Shown here piece by piece: positions 16,453 through 25,939 of a stretch of 49,870 bases of DNA. A model generated the notes under the pieces. That model had not been told where the DNA came from. It saw nothing but the letters and a program-made list of their open reading frames with translations, and made no database searches. Source of the DNA: Flavobacterium aurantiibacter (GTDB lineage Bacteria > Bacteroidota > Bacteroidia > Flavobacteriales > Flavobacteriaceae); assembly GCF_002251775.1 (NCBI RefSeq), contig NZ_NOXX01000196.1, positions 1 through 49,870 of the forward strand, read 5' to 3'. The position numbers and the translations under genes are program-made. How positions within the stretch are numbered: the stretch's first letter is position 1; each line of letters starts with the position of its first letter.

Positions 16453-16923
16453 ATGCAACATGCTGCCATTTATAAGGCTCCGTGGGGAAATTTGTACGTT
16501 CAAGAAACGAACGGACACTTACAACAAATACGAACTTTTTCAGGTACCGATTCGGTTTCCGAACCCAACTCATTTCTGACCGCTGTTTTTCAGCAATTAG
16601 ACGAGTACTTTGCTGGAAAACGACAAACATTCGATCTTCCATTAGATTTACAAGGAACCGAATTCCAAATGCAAGTCTGGAAATTGTTGAAGCACATTCC
16701 GTACGGAAAAACACTGTCGTACAACCAGTTAGCCACCGCTTACGGCAACCCCAAAACGATTCGTGCGGTGGCAGCGGCAAACGGAGCTAACCCAATTCTA
16801 ATCGTAATTCCTTGCCATCGCGTTATTGGAAGTAACGGCCAATTAGTGGGCTACGCCGGAGGCATGACCGCTAAAAAGCAATTGTTGTTGTTAGAAGGCG
16901 CCCTACCACCGGAGTTGTTTTAA
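16453..16923 (+). CDS. ogt: Methylated-DNA--[protein]-cysteine S-methyltransferase
   Basis: Suicide repair of O6-alkylguanine by alkyl transfer to a cysteine. The active site IVIPCHRVIGSNG carries Cys121. The helix-turn-helix segment YGKTLSYNQLATAYGNPKTIRAVAAANGANP is present. The 156-residue protein has a short N-terminal domain and no Ada regulatory part, so it is of the Ogt/MGMT class. It starts 14 bp after the cytochrome gene and may share its transcript. The gene symbol is a class-level choice. Confidence 0.93.
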   Translation: MQHAAIYKAPWGNLYVQETNGHLQQIRTFSGTDSVSEPNSFLTAVFQQLDEYFAGKRQTFDLPLDLQGTEFQMQVWKLLKHIPYGKTLSYNQLATAYGNPKTIRAVAAANGANPILIVIPCHRVIGSNGQLVGYAGGMTAKKQLLLLEGALPPELF

Positions 16924-17045
16924 TTTTAAAAGAATTTTAATCGCTGATCTCCTACTATTGAATTGTTGCAAAGTCTAAAGCGCGGAAGTGAGACGCTTCT
17001 TGAAAAATAGTCGTTACTTTGCCTTCCTGAAAAGGCGTTATCACC

Positions 17046-18644
17046 ATGAAGAAAATCGCAGAATTAACCGCAATTGTTCTCTTATTGCTTTTGATTTTTA
17101 GCCGTTGTGCGAAAGTGGGCACCATTAACGGCGGACCTTTAGATTCGATTCCTCCTGTTTTAGTTTCGGCCTCTCCGAAAAACTTTTCGACCAATTTCAA
17201 TAGTCAGGTTATTAAAATCCGTTTTAGCGAATACGTTAAATTCAAAGACGTTAGCAAACAATTGGTGGTTTCGCCGCCACTAAAACAACAGCCCACCGTT
17301 ACACCTACCGTAGCTGCAAAAGAATTTACCATACGCTTTCGCGATACGCTAAAACCGAACACCACCTATTGTTTAAATTTCGGAAACAGCATCCAAGATA
17401 ACAACGAAGGCATTTCGCTAGAGAATTTTAGATACGTTTTTTCAACCGGCAGTACCATCGATTCGCTTACGCTGGAAGGTCGTGTTTCCGATGCACTCGA
17501 ACGCAAACTCGATCCCGGAATTAGCTTACTCCTTTACGATGCAAACGAAAGCTATAACGACTCACTTGTGTACAAACAAGCACCGCGTTATGTAACTACC
17601 ACGCGCGACAGTTTGAACAACTTTAAGTTCGAGTATTTAAAAGCCGGTTCCTACAAACTTATTGCACTCCAAGAAAAAACTGTAAACTACAAATTAGAAC
17701 CCGCTTCGGAGAAAATTGGATTTAGCAGCACTTTTATCGAAGTTCCTAATACAGAAAGTCAGCAACTACGCGTATCTAAAGCTAAAAGCACTTTCAAAGC
17801 TGTAAACGCATCGTCGGCTTCGGCAAACCGCCTACTTATTGGATATTCCGGAACGGCCGATCAAGTTCAAGCCGAAATTTTATTTCCAAAAACTGATTTA
17901 AAACCCGTGGTTACAAAAATTCCGGGCAAAGATTCGTTGCACGTTTTTATTCCGCAGGGCAAAAAAGACTCCATCGGCGTACGCATCCGTTCAGGTGCCT
18001 ATCAAAAAGACTTCACGGTCAAGTCGAAACTCCAAGCATCCGATAGCCTATCTATCTCTGCTGTAAAAGCAGGTACTTTGGCGTGGCGAGAAGATTTCGA
18101 ACTACTTTCTTCGACACCAATAGCGCGTATCAACAAAGAGCTCATCTCGCTTACGCAGAATGGAAAACCGATTGATTTTAGCTTAACGGAAGACTTCGCT
18201 AATTTGAAAACCACTGTAAAGTTCAAAAAGGAGGAAGTTGCCAAATACGTTTTACAAATCCTTCCAAAAGCCGTTCAAGACATTTACGGACAAGAAAACG
18301 ATAGCCTTAAATTTAGTTTTGGAACTCGTGCTTTATCCGAGTTCGGAAATCTGACGTTATCGCTTAAAAACGCCCCTAAATCGCCGCTGCTGCTACAATT
18401 AACCAACGATAAAGGAAAAGTTCTCTACGAAAGTGTGGTTTCGGAAAGTCAACAAGTGTTTTTTGAAGGCCTAGAACCCAATAAATTTTATGTTCGCGTA
18501 ATTGTCGACACCAACGGAAACGGCGTTTTTGATTCGGGAAATATTCTTGAAAACAAACAACCCGAAGAGGTCATTTACTTCCCCGAACTTCTCGACGTAC
18601 GCGCTAATTGGGATGTTAATCAAGATTTCGATCTGAGGCGTTAG
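17046..18644 (+). CDS. Ig-like domain (Big_5) lipoprotein
   Basis: A signal peptide ending FSRC (Cys21) makes this a lipoprotein, probably on the outer membrane. A bacterial Ig-like domain of the Big_5/SbsA type follows at about residues 33-135 (SIPPVLVSASPKN, IRFSEYVKFKDVSKQLVVSP, NTTYCLNFGNSIQDNNEG). The rest (to residue 532) is beta-rich. A C-terminal region (VDTNGNGVFDSGN) resembles the end domains of similar Bacteroidota proteins. Close relatives are annotated only as Ig-like proteins; I infer no enzymatic function. The 3' end overlaps the convergent amidase by 4 bp. Confidence 0.8.
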   Translation: MKKIAELTAIVLLLLLIFSRCAKVGTINGGPLDSIPPVLVSASPKNFSTNFNSQVIKIRFSEYVKFKDVSKQLVVSPPLKQQPTVTPTVAAKEFTIRFRDTLKPNTTYCLNFGNSIQDNNEGISLENFRYVFSTGSTIDSLTLEGRVSDALERKLDPGISLLLYDANESYNDSLVYKQAPRYVTTTRDSLNNFKFEYLKAGSYKLIALQEKTVNYKLEPASEKIGFSSTFIEVPNTESQQLRVSKAKSTFKAVNASSASANRLLIGYSGTADQVQAEILFPKTDLKPVVTKIPGKDSLHVFIPQGKKDSIGVRIRSGAYQKDFTVKSKLQASDSLSISAVKAGTLAWREDFELLSSTPIARINKELISLTQNGKPIDFSLTEDFANLKTTVKFKKEEVAKYVLQILPKAVQDIYGQENDSLKFSFGTRALSEFGNLTLSLKNAPKSPLLLQLTNDKGKVLYESVVSESQQVFFEGLEPNKFYVRVIVDTNGNGVFDSGNILENKQPEEVIYFPELLDVRANWDVNQDFDLRR

Positions 18645-19405
18645 CGCAAGTCAAAGGCGTCGGCATCGTTTAAAAACCCAAGTTTTTCCCTTTGCTGTCG
18701 CTGAAATTCAAAATCGATTTCCACGATTTCAGTACGATCGTCGTTCAATACCTGTACTTGGGTATTTCCCAAACAATCGATAACCGCACTATGGCCGGGA
18801 TACGACAAGTTTTTTCCATCAACACCAATCCGATTTACGCCAATAACTGCGCTCATATTTTCAATAGCCCGTGCTTTCAAAAGCGTGTCCCAAGCGGTAA
18901 TACGCGTTTCGGGCCAATTCGCTACGTAAATCAATAAATCGTAGTCGTTGTTATTTCTGCTAAAAACTGGAAAGCGCAAATCGTAGCAAATCTGCGGCAT
19001 GATACGAATTCCTTTGTACAGAATAATTTCCCGACGATTGCCCGCTTCGAAATTTTGCTGCTCGCCCGCTAGCGTAAACAAATGGCGTTTGTTGTAGTGT
19101 TGAACCGCGCCGTTGGGAAATATAAAAACCAATCGGTTGTAGAATTTTCCGTGTTCTTCGATAACTAAACTTCCTGTAATGGCGCAATTTTTCGCCTTTG
19201 CTAACTGTTTTAGCTCCATTATCGTTTCGCCATTCATGGTTTCGGCAACCGCTGTAGGGTTCATGGTAAAACCGGACGAAAACATTTCGGGTAGTACGAT
19301 TAAATCGACGTTTGCGGGTAAATCGTTAATCTTTTGCGTTATATGCCGCCTGTTTTCGGTTGGGTTTTCCCAGAATAATGTGGTTTGTATTAGAGCTGTT
19401 TTCAT
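18641..19405 (-). CDS. Carbon-nitrogen hydrolase, omega-amidase (YafV/Nit2-like)
   Basis: The nitrilase catalytic triad is visible: Glu40 (IVLPEMFSSGF), Lys106 (HYNKRHLF) and Cys140 (QICYDLRFP). The pattern and 254-residue length fit the omega-amidase subgroup that hydrolyses 2-oxoglutaramate and 2-oxosuccinamate, which form in transamination of glutamine or asparagine. I start at the ATG at 19405 (MKTALIQTTLFWEN), as the eight residues added by an upstream ATG are unusual. A symmetrical palindrome lies just upstream at 19432-19464. Confidence 0.9.
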   Translation of the reverse strand: MKTALIQTTLFWENPTENRRHITQKINDLPANVDLIVLPEMFSSGFTMNPTAVAETMNGETIMELKQLAKAKNCAITGSLVIEEHGKFYNRLVFIFPNGAVQHYNKRHLFTLAGEQQNFEAGNRREIILYKGIRIMPQICYDLRFPVFSRNNNDYDLLIYVANWPETRITAWDTLLKARAIENMSAVIGVNRIGVDGKNLSYPGHSAVIDCLGNTQVQVLNDDRTEIVEIDFEFQRQQREKLGFLNDADAFDLR

Positions 19406-19431
19406 TTTTTTAAATTGGATAAAATTCATTT

Positions 19432-19464
19432 AACCCTTCAAGAGTTTAAAACTCTTGAAGGGTT
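19432..19464. terminator. Perfect 33-bp palindrome, probable transcription terminator
   Basis: Arms of 16 bp, AACCCTTCAAGAGTTT and its exact complement, flank one central base. It lies 26 bp beyond the stop of the F5/8C gene, in its transcription direction, and before the start of the amidase. There is no long T-tract, so it may act as terminator or as a repeated element. Confidence 0.6.
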
Positions 19465-19489
19465 TACTTGGATGAATAAAATTAAAAAT

Positions 19490-20002
19490 CTATTTTATTG
19501 TTATTTCATCAATAAAAATAAAAGCATCGCCACCAAAACCTGTGTGCCATTCGGGTAGTTTGCCAAAGTTATAGGCTTTGATTTTTACATATCGCGCATT
19601 TATTGGTGTTGAGATACATCGGAAATCTTTAATGCTGTTTTCTTCTTGTTTAGGATTTACGTCATTACTGCTAATTCCAAGTGAAGTAATATTGACATTA
19701 TCCACGGAAGTGTAATATTCCACTTTTGTTGGCATTAAAATCCATGAACGTTGGTCTTGCAGATAATTGGAATGAATTTCGGAGATGGATTTAATTTCCT
19801 GCAAATCGACAACGGCTTCAAAATCCTGACTGTGGTAACCTTGCCAATCGCCTTTGCACCAATTGGTTGTGCCGAAAATGCCGTCTAGTAAACCGTTAGT
19901 ACCACCCGCATGATACTGCGGATTGTATTTGGACTTAATGTCAATTGTGTACTTGTTGGGTTTTTTGAAGAAGGTTGCCGAGATGGTGTCGCTAGTTTTC
20001 AT
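19490..20002 (-). CDS. Orphan F5/8 type C (discoidin-like) domain, probably a remnant
   Basis: The 170-residue product is a single discoidin-type carbohydrate-binding domain, with KYNPQYHAGGTNGLLDG at about 25-41 and GDWQGYHSQDFEAVVDL. This arrangement is what ends many Bacteroidota GH20 beta-N-acetylhexosaminidases. There is no signal peptide, no catalytic domain and no N-terminal part, so a cytoplasmic sugar-binding domain would make little sense. The start is ATG at 20002; a TTG at 20020 would add six residues. It follows the EEP hydrolase by 18 bp. I read it as the 3' fragment of a lost gene, or a fusion partner cut off. Confidence 0.7.
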   Translation of the reverse strand: MKTSDTISATFFKKPNKYTIDIKSKYNPQYHAGGTNGLLDGIFGTTNWCKGDWQGYHSQDFEAVVDLQEIKSISEIHSNYLQDQRSWILMPTKVEYYTSVDNVNITSLGISSNDVNPKQEENSIKDFRCISTPINARYVKIKAYNFGKLPEWHTGFGGDAFIFIDEITIK

Positions 20003-20020
20003 CAAACTTAAAGACTGCAA

Positions 20021-20860
20021 TTAATTAAACGTCAATTCAACATAAACCGGCAAGTGATCTGAAGGGTATTTTAAATCTTTAGAGTCGCTCAAAACAGCAT
20101 ATTTATTCACTTTAAACGAATTTCCCTTTGATAAAAAGATGTAATCAATGCGTTTTGTGACTGCTTCATTATGTTTAAAAGCGTTGAAAGTACCACTTGG
20201 ACCAAAAGGTTTTTGATCGGAAATATCTTGACTGTCGATCATCAATTTCTTTAAATTGATAATTCGTTCTTCTGTAGGTTCTGAATTGAAATCACCTAAT
20301 AAAACGACAGGATAATTTTTGGTGTTGAGCGCTTTGATTTTTAAGAGAATTACTTCTATTCCTTTGGTTCTGGCTATATCGCCTTGATGGTCTAAATGAG
20401 TGTTGAAAACCCAGAAGGTTTGCTTTGTTTCTTTATCTTTTAATAGAACGTAAGTACAAATTCTATTGAGTGCTGCATCCCAACCTTTTGAAATAATTTC
20501 GGGAGTTTCAGAAAGCCAAAAGGTATCGCTGGTAAGTACTTCAAATCGGTTTTTCTTAAAGAAGATATTAGACGATTCGCCTTTTCCGTTGCCATCACGA
20601 CCTATTCCAACATAGTTGTATTCTGGCAAAGCCGATTTAATATCGATAACTTGATTGGGCAACGCTTCTTGAATTCCGAAAATATCGGGGTCATAAAAAC
20701 CCAATTGTGAACAAAGAAATTCTTTTCGGTTTTGCCATTTGTTTTCTCCGTCAGATTCGAGATCTAAACGAATGTTGTAGGTTATTAGTTTTAAGTCTTG
20801 CGCAAAAAAAAGCCCATTACAAAAAATAATGAGCAGAATTGAAAAGGATAAATTTTTCAT
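20021..20860 (-). CDS. Secreted endonuclease/exonuclease/phosphatase (EEP) family hydrolase
   Basis: A signal peptide covers residues 1-20. The mature part has the EEP fold: Asn29 (ITYNIRLD), Glu65 (GIQEAL), HLDHQGD, the LLGDFNSEPTE motif and the terminal SDHLPVYVEL with the catalytic histidine. Such proteins are metal-dependent phosphodiesterases acting on nucleic acids, sphingomyelin-like lipids or inositol phosphates. Which of these applies cannot be decided here. The 279-residue protein starts in a T-rich leader; its 3' end runs without gap into the F5/8C fragment. Confidence 0.87.
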   Translation of the reverse strand: MKNLSFSILLIIFCNGLFFAQDLKLITYNIRLDLESDGENKWQNRKEFLCSQLGFYDPDIFGIQEALPNQVIDIKSALPEYNYVGIGRDGNGKGESSNIFFKKNRFEVLTSDTFWLSETPEIISKGWDAALNRICTYVLLKDKETKQTFWVFNTHLDHQGDIARTKGIEVILLKIKALNTKNYPVVLLGDFNSEPTEERIINLKKLMIDSQDISDQKPFGPSGTFNAFKHNEAVTKRIDYIFLSKGNSFKVNKYAVLSDSKDLKYPSDHLPVYVELTFN

Positions 20861-20916
20861 TGACTTTCAATGTTCGTGTTGGATTTGTAAAGATCGAATC
20901 TTTAGTTATTTACAAT

Positions 20917-20945
20917 AAAAAACGCACCCAAACTAATGGATGCGT
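20917..20945 (-). terminator. Rho-independent terminator after sdhB
   Basis: On the minus strand, a stem of eight pairs (ACGCATCC/GGGTGCGT, one G-U pair) with an 8-nt loop is followed by a run of T. It lies 24 bp beyond the sdhB stop. Confidence 0.8.
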
Positions 20946-20968
20946 CTCAAAAATGTACGTTGTAAATC

Positions 20969-21712
20969 TTATTTTAAACTTGCCGCTAGGTATTCTCTGT
21001 TCATTCTTGCGATGTTCTCAAGCGAAATCCCCTTCGGACATTCCACTTCGCAAGCGCCTGTATTGGTACAGTTTCCGAATCCTTCTTCGTCCATTTGGCG
21101 CACCATGTTTAATACACGATCCGTGGCTTCTACGCGTCCTTGTGGAAGCAAAGCAAACTGACTTACTTTTGCAGACACAAACAGCATAGCTGACGAGTTT
21201 TTACACGTTGCTACACAAGCGCCACAACCAATACAAGTTGCCGCATCAAAAGCGCGATCGGCGTCATGTTTTGGAATTGGAATCGCGTTCGCATCAAGCG
21301 TATTTCCAGAAGTATTTACCGAAATAAAACCACCCGCTTGTTGAATTCGATCAAAAGCCGAACGGTTTACAGCCAAATCTTTAATCACTGGAAACGCTTT
21401 CGCGCGAAACGGCTCGATGAAAATCGTATCGCCGTCTTTAAACTTACGCATGTGCAACTGGCACGTGGTTACACCGCGGTCGGGTCCGTGTGCTTCGCCA
21501 TTGATGTAAAGCGAACACATCCCGCAAATTCCTTCTCTACAATCGTGATCGAAAGCAACAGGATCTTGGTCTTTTTGAATAAGATCGTCGTTTAAAACGT
21601 CTAGCATTTCCAAAAACGACATATCAGGCGATACATTATCGATCGCATAATCGACCATCTTGCCTTGATCTTGTGCGTTTTTCTGCCTCCAAATTTTTAG
21701 ATTAAGTTTCAT
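20969..21712 (-). CDS. sdhB: Succinate dehydrogenase/fumarate reductase iron-sulfur subunit
   Basis: Carries electrons between the flavin and the quinone site. The ferredoxin domain has the [15 protein letters not shown] motif and CQLHM for the 2Fe-2S cluster. [13 protein letters not shown] and [15 protein letters not shown] bind the other clusters. The 247-residue protein is the length of class-B enzymes. Gene order is sdhC-sdhA-sdhB with 37 bp between sdhA and sdhB. A terminator follows. Confidence 0.97.
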   Translation of the reverse strand: MKLNLKIWRQKNAQDQGKMVDYAIDNVSPDMSFLEMLDVLNDDLIQKDQDPVAFDHDCREGICGMCSLYINGEAHGPDRGVTTCQLHMRKFKDGDTIFIEPFRAKAFPVIKDLAVNRSAFDRIQQAGGFISVNTSGNTLDANAIPIPKHDADRAFDAATCIGCGACVATCKNSSAMLFVSAKVSQFALLPQGRVEATDRVLNMVRQMDEEGFGNCTNTGACEVECPKGISLENIARMNREYLAASLK

Positions 21713-21749
21713 ATCTTATCTTTTTTGCCTTGCGGCTGTTTGGTATCAA

Positions 21750-23750
21750 TTATTTGTAGCTACGAGTTACGAGTTTTACGTTGTCGTAAACTAATGGTTC
21801 TTTATGTAAAACGGCATCAGCTGGTTTTCCTTTGTATTCCCATGCAGCTACGTATGCAAAATTTTCATCGTCGCGAAGTGCTTCGCCGTCTGGAGTTTGA
21901 TACTCTTCACGGAAGTGACCACCACACGATTCGTTTCGGTGCAGCGCATCTTTCGCGAAAAGCTCGCCCAATTCAAGGAAGTCGGCAACACGCATCGCTT
22001 TCTCTAACTCTTGGTTAAAGCTGTCGAGTGTTCCAGGAACTTTCACATTCTTATAGAAATCTTCACGCAATTCGGCAATTTCTTTGATGGCTTCGTTCAA
22101 ACCTTTCTCGTTACGAGCCATACCAACTTTATCCCACATAATTTTTCCTAAACGTCTGTGGAAATGATCAACCGGTTGCGTTCCTTTGTTTGAAACGAAT
22201 TTCTCTAATTGGTTGCGAACCGATTTCTCTGCTTCTTCAAACTCCGGTGTATCTGTTGGGATTTTTCCTAGCTTAATGTCTGGCGCCAAATAATCCCCGA
22301 TAGTGTAAGGAAGAACGAAATAACCGTCGGCTAATCCTTGCATCAAAGCCGAAGCTCCCAAACGGTTTGCTCCGTGATCAGAAAAGTTAGCTTCACCGAT
22401 GGCGAAACAACCTGGAATCGTGGTCATCAAATTGTAATCTACCCAAACGCCACCCATAGTGTAGTGTACCGCTGGATAAATCATCATCGGTGTTTCGTAC
22501 GGATTCTCATCTACGATTTTCTCATACATCTGGAATAAGTTCCCGTATTTAGCTGCGATTACTTCTTTTCCAAGTTTTAGAACTAATTCTTTGTTGTTTT
22601 CGTCGAGGTGGCGAATACGCGCTTGATCTTTGCCGTAACGCTCGATGGCAGAAGCGAAATCAAGATACACAGCTTCACCTGTTTTATTAACTCCATAACC
22701 GGCATCGCAACGCTCTTTTGCTGCACGCGAAGCAATATCACGCGGAACTAAGTTTCCAAACGCTGGATAACGTCTTTCCAAGTAGTAATCTCTTTCTTCT
22801 TCAGACAACTGCGTTGGTTTTTTGCGTCCTTCGCGAATAGCTTTTGCGTCTTCCAGTGATTTTGGAACCCAAATACGTCCGTCGTTTCGCAACGATTCCG
22901 ACATCAAAGTAAGTTTCGACTGGTGATCACCTGAAACCGGAATACAAGTTGGGTGAATTTGCGTGTAGCACGGATTTGCGAAGTATGCTCCTTTTTTGTG
23001 CACTTTCCAAGCAGCGGTTACGTTTGAACCCATAGCGTTGGTCGACAAGAAAAATACGTTTCCGTAGCCACCACTTGCAATAACAACTGCATGTGCTGAG
23101 TGGCGTTCGATCGCGCCAGTCATTAAGTTTCTTGCAATGATACCACGCGCTTTTCCGTCAATTACTACCAACTCAAGCATTTCATGACGCGCGTACATTT
23201 TTATTTTTCCGCGTGCAATTTGGCGGTTCATGGCCGAGTAAGCACCCAGTAGCAATTGCTGTCCGGTTTGTCCTTTAGCATAGAACGTACGAGAAACGAG
23301 CGTTCCACCAAACGAACGGTTGTCGAGTAATCCGCCGTATTCGCGAGCTAGTGGCACACCTTGCGCAACACATTGGTCGATAATGTTTGTAGAAACCTCA
23401 GCTAAACGATATACGTTAGCTTCGCGAGCGCGGTAATCGCCGCCTTTTACCGTATCGTAAAAGAGTCGGAACACCGAGTCACCGTCGCCCATGTAATTTT
23501 TTGCCGCGTTGATACCGCCTTGTGCTGCGATAGAGTGAGCGCGACGTGGCGAATCTTGAAAACAAAACGCTTTTACGTTGTAACCTAATTCGGCTAGAGT
23601 GGCCGAAGCCGAACCTCCTGCCAAACCTGTTCCAACCACGATAATGTCTAGATTTCGTTTGTTGGCCGGGTTTACAAGGTTGATTTTATTTTTGTAGTTC
23701 GTCCATTTCTGATCAATTGAACCTGCGGGTATTTTAGAATCTAAAGCCAT
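21750..23750 (-). CDS. sdhA: Succinate dehydrogenase/fumarate reductase flavoprotein subunit
   Basis: Catalytic subunit that oxidises succinate to fumarate. The dinucleotide-binding [13 protein letters not shown] lies at about 36-48. The FAD-linking histidine is His72 in [16 protein letters not shown] substrate-side stretch [15 protein letters not shown] and conserved Arg residues follow. The length is 666, as in Bacteroidota complexes. Only 12 bp separates it from sdhC. Confidence 0.97.
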   Translation of the reverse strand: MALDSKIPAGSIDQKWTNYKNKINLVNPANKRNLDIIVVGTGLAGGSASATLAELGYNVKAFCFQDSPRRAHSIAAQGGINAAKNYMGDGDSVFRLFYDTVKGGDYRAREANVYRLAEVSTNIIDQCVAQGVPLAREYGGLLDNRSFGGTLVSRTFYAKGQTGQQLLLGAYSAMNRQIARGKIKMYARHEMLELVVIDGKARGIIARNLMTGAIERHSAHAVVIASGGYGNVFFLSTNAMGSNVTAAWKVHKKGAYFANPCYTQIHPTCIPVSGDHQSKLTLMSESLRNDGRIWVPKSLEDAKAIREGRKKPTQLSEEERDYYLERRYPAFGNLVPRDIASRAAKERCDAGYGVNKTGEAVYLDFASAIERYGKDQARIRHLDENNKELVLKLGKEVIAAKYGNLFQMYEKIVDENPYETPMMIYPAVHYTMGGVWVDYNLMTTIPGCFAIGEANFSDHGANRLGASALMQGLADGYFVLPYTIGDYLAPDIKLGKIPTDTPEFEEAEKSVRNQLEKFVSNKGTQPVDHFHRRLGKIMWDKVGMARNEKGLNEAIKEIAELREDFYKNVKVPGTLDSFNQELEKAMRVADFLELGELFAKDALHRNESCGGHFREEYQTPDGEALRDDENFAYVAAWEYKGKPADAVLHKEPLVYDNVKLVTRSYK

Positions 23751-23762
23751 AGCAAAAACTGA

Positions 23763-24428
23763 TTAAATGGTGAAATGATGATATAAAGCAATTAGCGCAA
23801 AGCCCGCTGGTACCAAAATGGCAAAAGCGTATGCAAATCCGCGCAAACTGCGGCTGTATTTATTGTTGAATCCGATAGATTGGAACGACGACATAAACCC
23901 GTGGAGCAAGTGAAGTGCCAGCAACACAAAAGAAACCACGTAAATACCTACTCGAACCGGATCAACGAATTTCTGACGAAGTTCTTCGTAATAACGCGTC
24001 GGATCTTCTGGTTGCACATTGATGTACTTCACGTTCATTTCGTGAACCCAGAAATCGTAAAAATGCAAACCTAAGAATGCCAAAACAACAATTCCGGTGA
24101 TGACCATATTTCTAGACATCCAGGAAGCGTTCGCGGCGCCGTTGTTCTTCACATATTTTATCGGACGAGCTTTTTTGTTTTGGTAGTCGAGATATAATCC
24201 CATGCAGAAGTGAAAAATTACACCGAAAATCAAAATCGGTTGCAATACAAATTGCACTACGGGGTTGTAACCCATGAAATGAGAAATCTCGTTAAAAGTA
24301 TCTGGCGATACTACCGACATGGAGTTGATAAAAAAGTGTTGTCCTAAAAATAATATCAAAAATAATCCGGAAAGCGCCATGGCTACCTTTCGAGCTATCG
24401 ACGATTTGAGCATACCATTGTTTGACAT
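23763..24428 (-). CDS. sdhC: Succinate dehydrogenase cytochrome b subunit
   Basis: A 221-residue membrane subunit with five predicted helices that anchors the complex and binds heme b and menaquinone. Conserved histidines are seen (FLGQHFFIN, FGVIFHFCMG, LGLHFYDFWVHE, LALHLLHGF). The single anchor subunit marks a class-B (W. succinogenes or Bacillus type) enzyme, as usual in this phylum. It is the first gene of the operon, with a good promoter upstream. Confidence 0.94.
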   Translation of the reverse strand: MSNNGMLKSSIARKVAMALSGLFLILFLGQHFFINSMSVVSPDTFNEISHFMGYNPVVQFVLQPILIFGVIFHFCMGLYLDYQNKKARPIKYVKNNGAANASWMSRNMVITGIVVLAFLGLHFYDFWVHEMNVKYINVQPEDPTRYYEELRQKFVDPVRVGIYVVSFVLLALHLLHGFMSSFQSIGFNNKYSRSLRGFAYAFAILVPAGFALIALYHHFTI

Positions 24429-24456
24429 CGTGGGTCAGTTTAGTGTTAAAATCGCA

Positions 24457-24487
24457 CAAAAGTACTGCAAGCCGACCTATACTACAA
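24457..24487 (-). promoter_or_regulatory. Promoter of the sdhCAB operon
   Basis: On the minus strand TTG (24485-24487), a 20-bp spacer and TACTTTTG (24457-24464) fit the Bacteroidota consensus. The start point would give a leader of roughly 20 nt before the sdhC ATG. Confidence 0.55.
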
Positions 24488-24646
24488 CGTTTACTTTGTT
24501 ATTTATACCCGTTTTAAAATGATTTTAGCTTTTGTTGAACGCATTTCGAAAAAATATCTGCTCACTACTGCGAAATCGTTGGCTTGGCAACGCCTGAATC
24601 GAGATTTTTGGGTAAGTTTACAACCCTATTCTTACACGTAAACGCT

Positions 24647-25939
24647 ATGAAATATCTACCTATCGACAAGAACTTATTTGTAAAGAACCGCCGCAAGTTT
24701 ACCAGCCAGATGAAACCATCGTCGGTAGCGGTATTTAATTCTAATGATATTTATCCGGTTTCGGCCGACAGCACCTTGCCCTTTGCGCAACACCGCGATA
24801 TTTTTTACCTCACGGGCGTTGATCAGGAGGAAAGTATTTTACTCTTGTGTCCGGACGCTCCATATGAACACCTGCGCGAAATTTTGTTTTTGCGCGAAAC
24901 CAACGAACATATTGCCGTTTGGGAAGGCGAAAAGTTAACCAAAGAACGTGCGTACGAGGTTTCGGGAATCAAATCGGTTTTTTGGTTATCGGATTTTGAA
25001 AAGGTATTGAAAGAAGTGATGACCTATGTGGAAATCATGTACATAAACACCAACGAACACTACCGCCAGAATGTGGAAGTTGAAACCCGTGAAGACCGTT
25101 TTGTGAAGTGGTGGAAAGCAAAATATCCGGCACATCAGGTGGCAAAAAGTAATACGATTTTGCAGTACATCCGCTCGATTAAAGAGCCGGAAGAAATTGA
25201 TTTGATTAGACACGCCTGTTCGATTACCGAGCGCGGTTTCCGACGTGTATTGCCTTTTGTGAAACCCGGCGTCACCGAATACGAAATTGAAGCCGAGTTT
25301 TTGCACGAATTTGTGCGTAACCGTTCCAAAGGATTTGCCTACACGCCCATTATTGCTTCGGGTAACAACGCCAACGTGCTGCACTACATTGAAAACAACC
25401 AGATTTGCCGCGAAGGCGATTTGATTTTGTTGGATTTGGCTGCCGAATACGCAAATTACTCGAGCGACATGACGCGCACCATTCCGGTTTCGGGAACGTA
25501 CAATGCACGTCAGAAAGCTGTATACAACGCTGTTTTGCGCGTAAAAAACGAGGCAACCGAAATGCTGACTCCCGGCACGCTTTGGAAAGAATATCACAAA
25601 GAAGTGGGAAAACTCATGACGTCGGAATTGCTCGGATTGGGTCTTATCGATAAAGCCGATGTACAAAATGAAAATCCGGATTGGCCCGCGTACAAAAAGT
25701 ATTTTATGCACGGCACTTCGCACCATTTAGGACTCGATACACACGATTACGGACTGTTGCACTTGCCTATGGAAGCCAATATGGTTTTCACGGTAGAGCC
25801 TGGAATTTATATACCTGAGGAGAAATTTGGTATTCGTTTGGAAGACAATGTTGTGGTACAAGAATCGGGTGCGCCACTTAATTTAATGGCGAATATTCCG
25901 ATTGAAATTGAAGAAATTGAAGAATTAATGCGCGGATGA
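24647..25939 (+). CDS. M24B family aminopeptidase P
   Basis: Removes N-terminal residues before proline. An N-terminal aminopeptidase P domain is followed by the pita-bread catalytic domain. Metal ligands are visible in LLDLAAEYANYSSDMTRT (two Asp), GTSHHLGLDTHDYG (His), VFTVEPGIYIPEE (Glu) and GIRLEDNVVV (Glu). The ATG at 24647 (MKYLPIDKNLF) is used rather than the alternative start 21 codons upstream, which adds a non-conserved tail. The protein has 430 residues. It overlaps the next gene by 4 bp. Confidence 0.93.
   Translation: MKYLPIDKNLFVKNRRKFTSQMKPSSVAVFNSNDIYPVSADSTLPFAQHRDIFYLTGVDQEESILLLCPDAPYEHLREILFLRETNEHIAVWEGEKLTKERAYEVSGIKSVFWLSDFEKVLKEVMTYVEIMYINTNEHYRQNVEVETREDRFVKWWKAKYPAHQVAKSNTILQYIRSIKEPEEIDLIRHACSITERGFRRVLPFVKPGVTEYEIEAEFLHEFVRNRSKGFAYTPIIASGNNANVLHYIENNQICREGDLILLDLAAEYANYSSDMTRTIPVSGTYNARQKAVYNAVLRVKNEATEMLTPGTLWKEYHKEVGKLMTSELLGLGLIDKADVQNENPDWPAYKKYFMHGTSHHLGLDTHDYGLLHLPMEANMVFTVEPGIYIPEEKFGIRLEDNVVVQESGAPLNLMANIPIEIEEIEELMRG

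Noticed and set aside
24519-24641. 40-codon ORF upstream of the M24B peptidase
   Set aside because: It has no similarity that I can see and ends next to the peptidase start; probably chance.
24986-25726. 246-codon open frame on the minus strand
   Set aside because: It lies wholly inside the M24B peptidase gene, in antisense, with low-complexity composition; a shadow frame.
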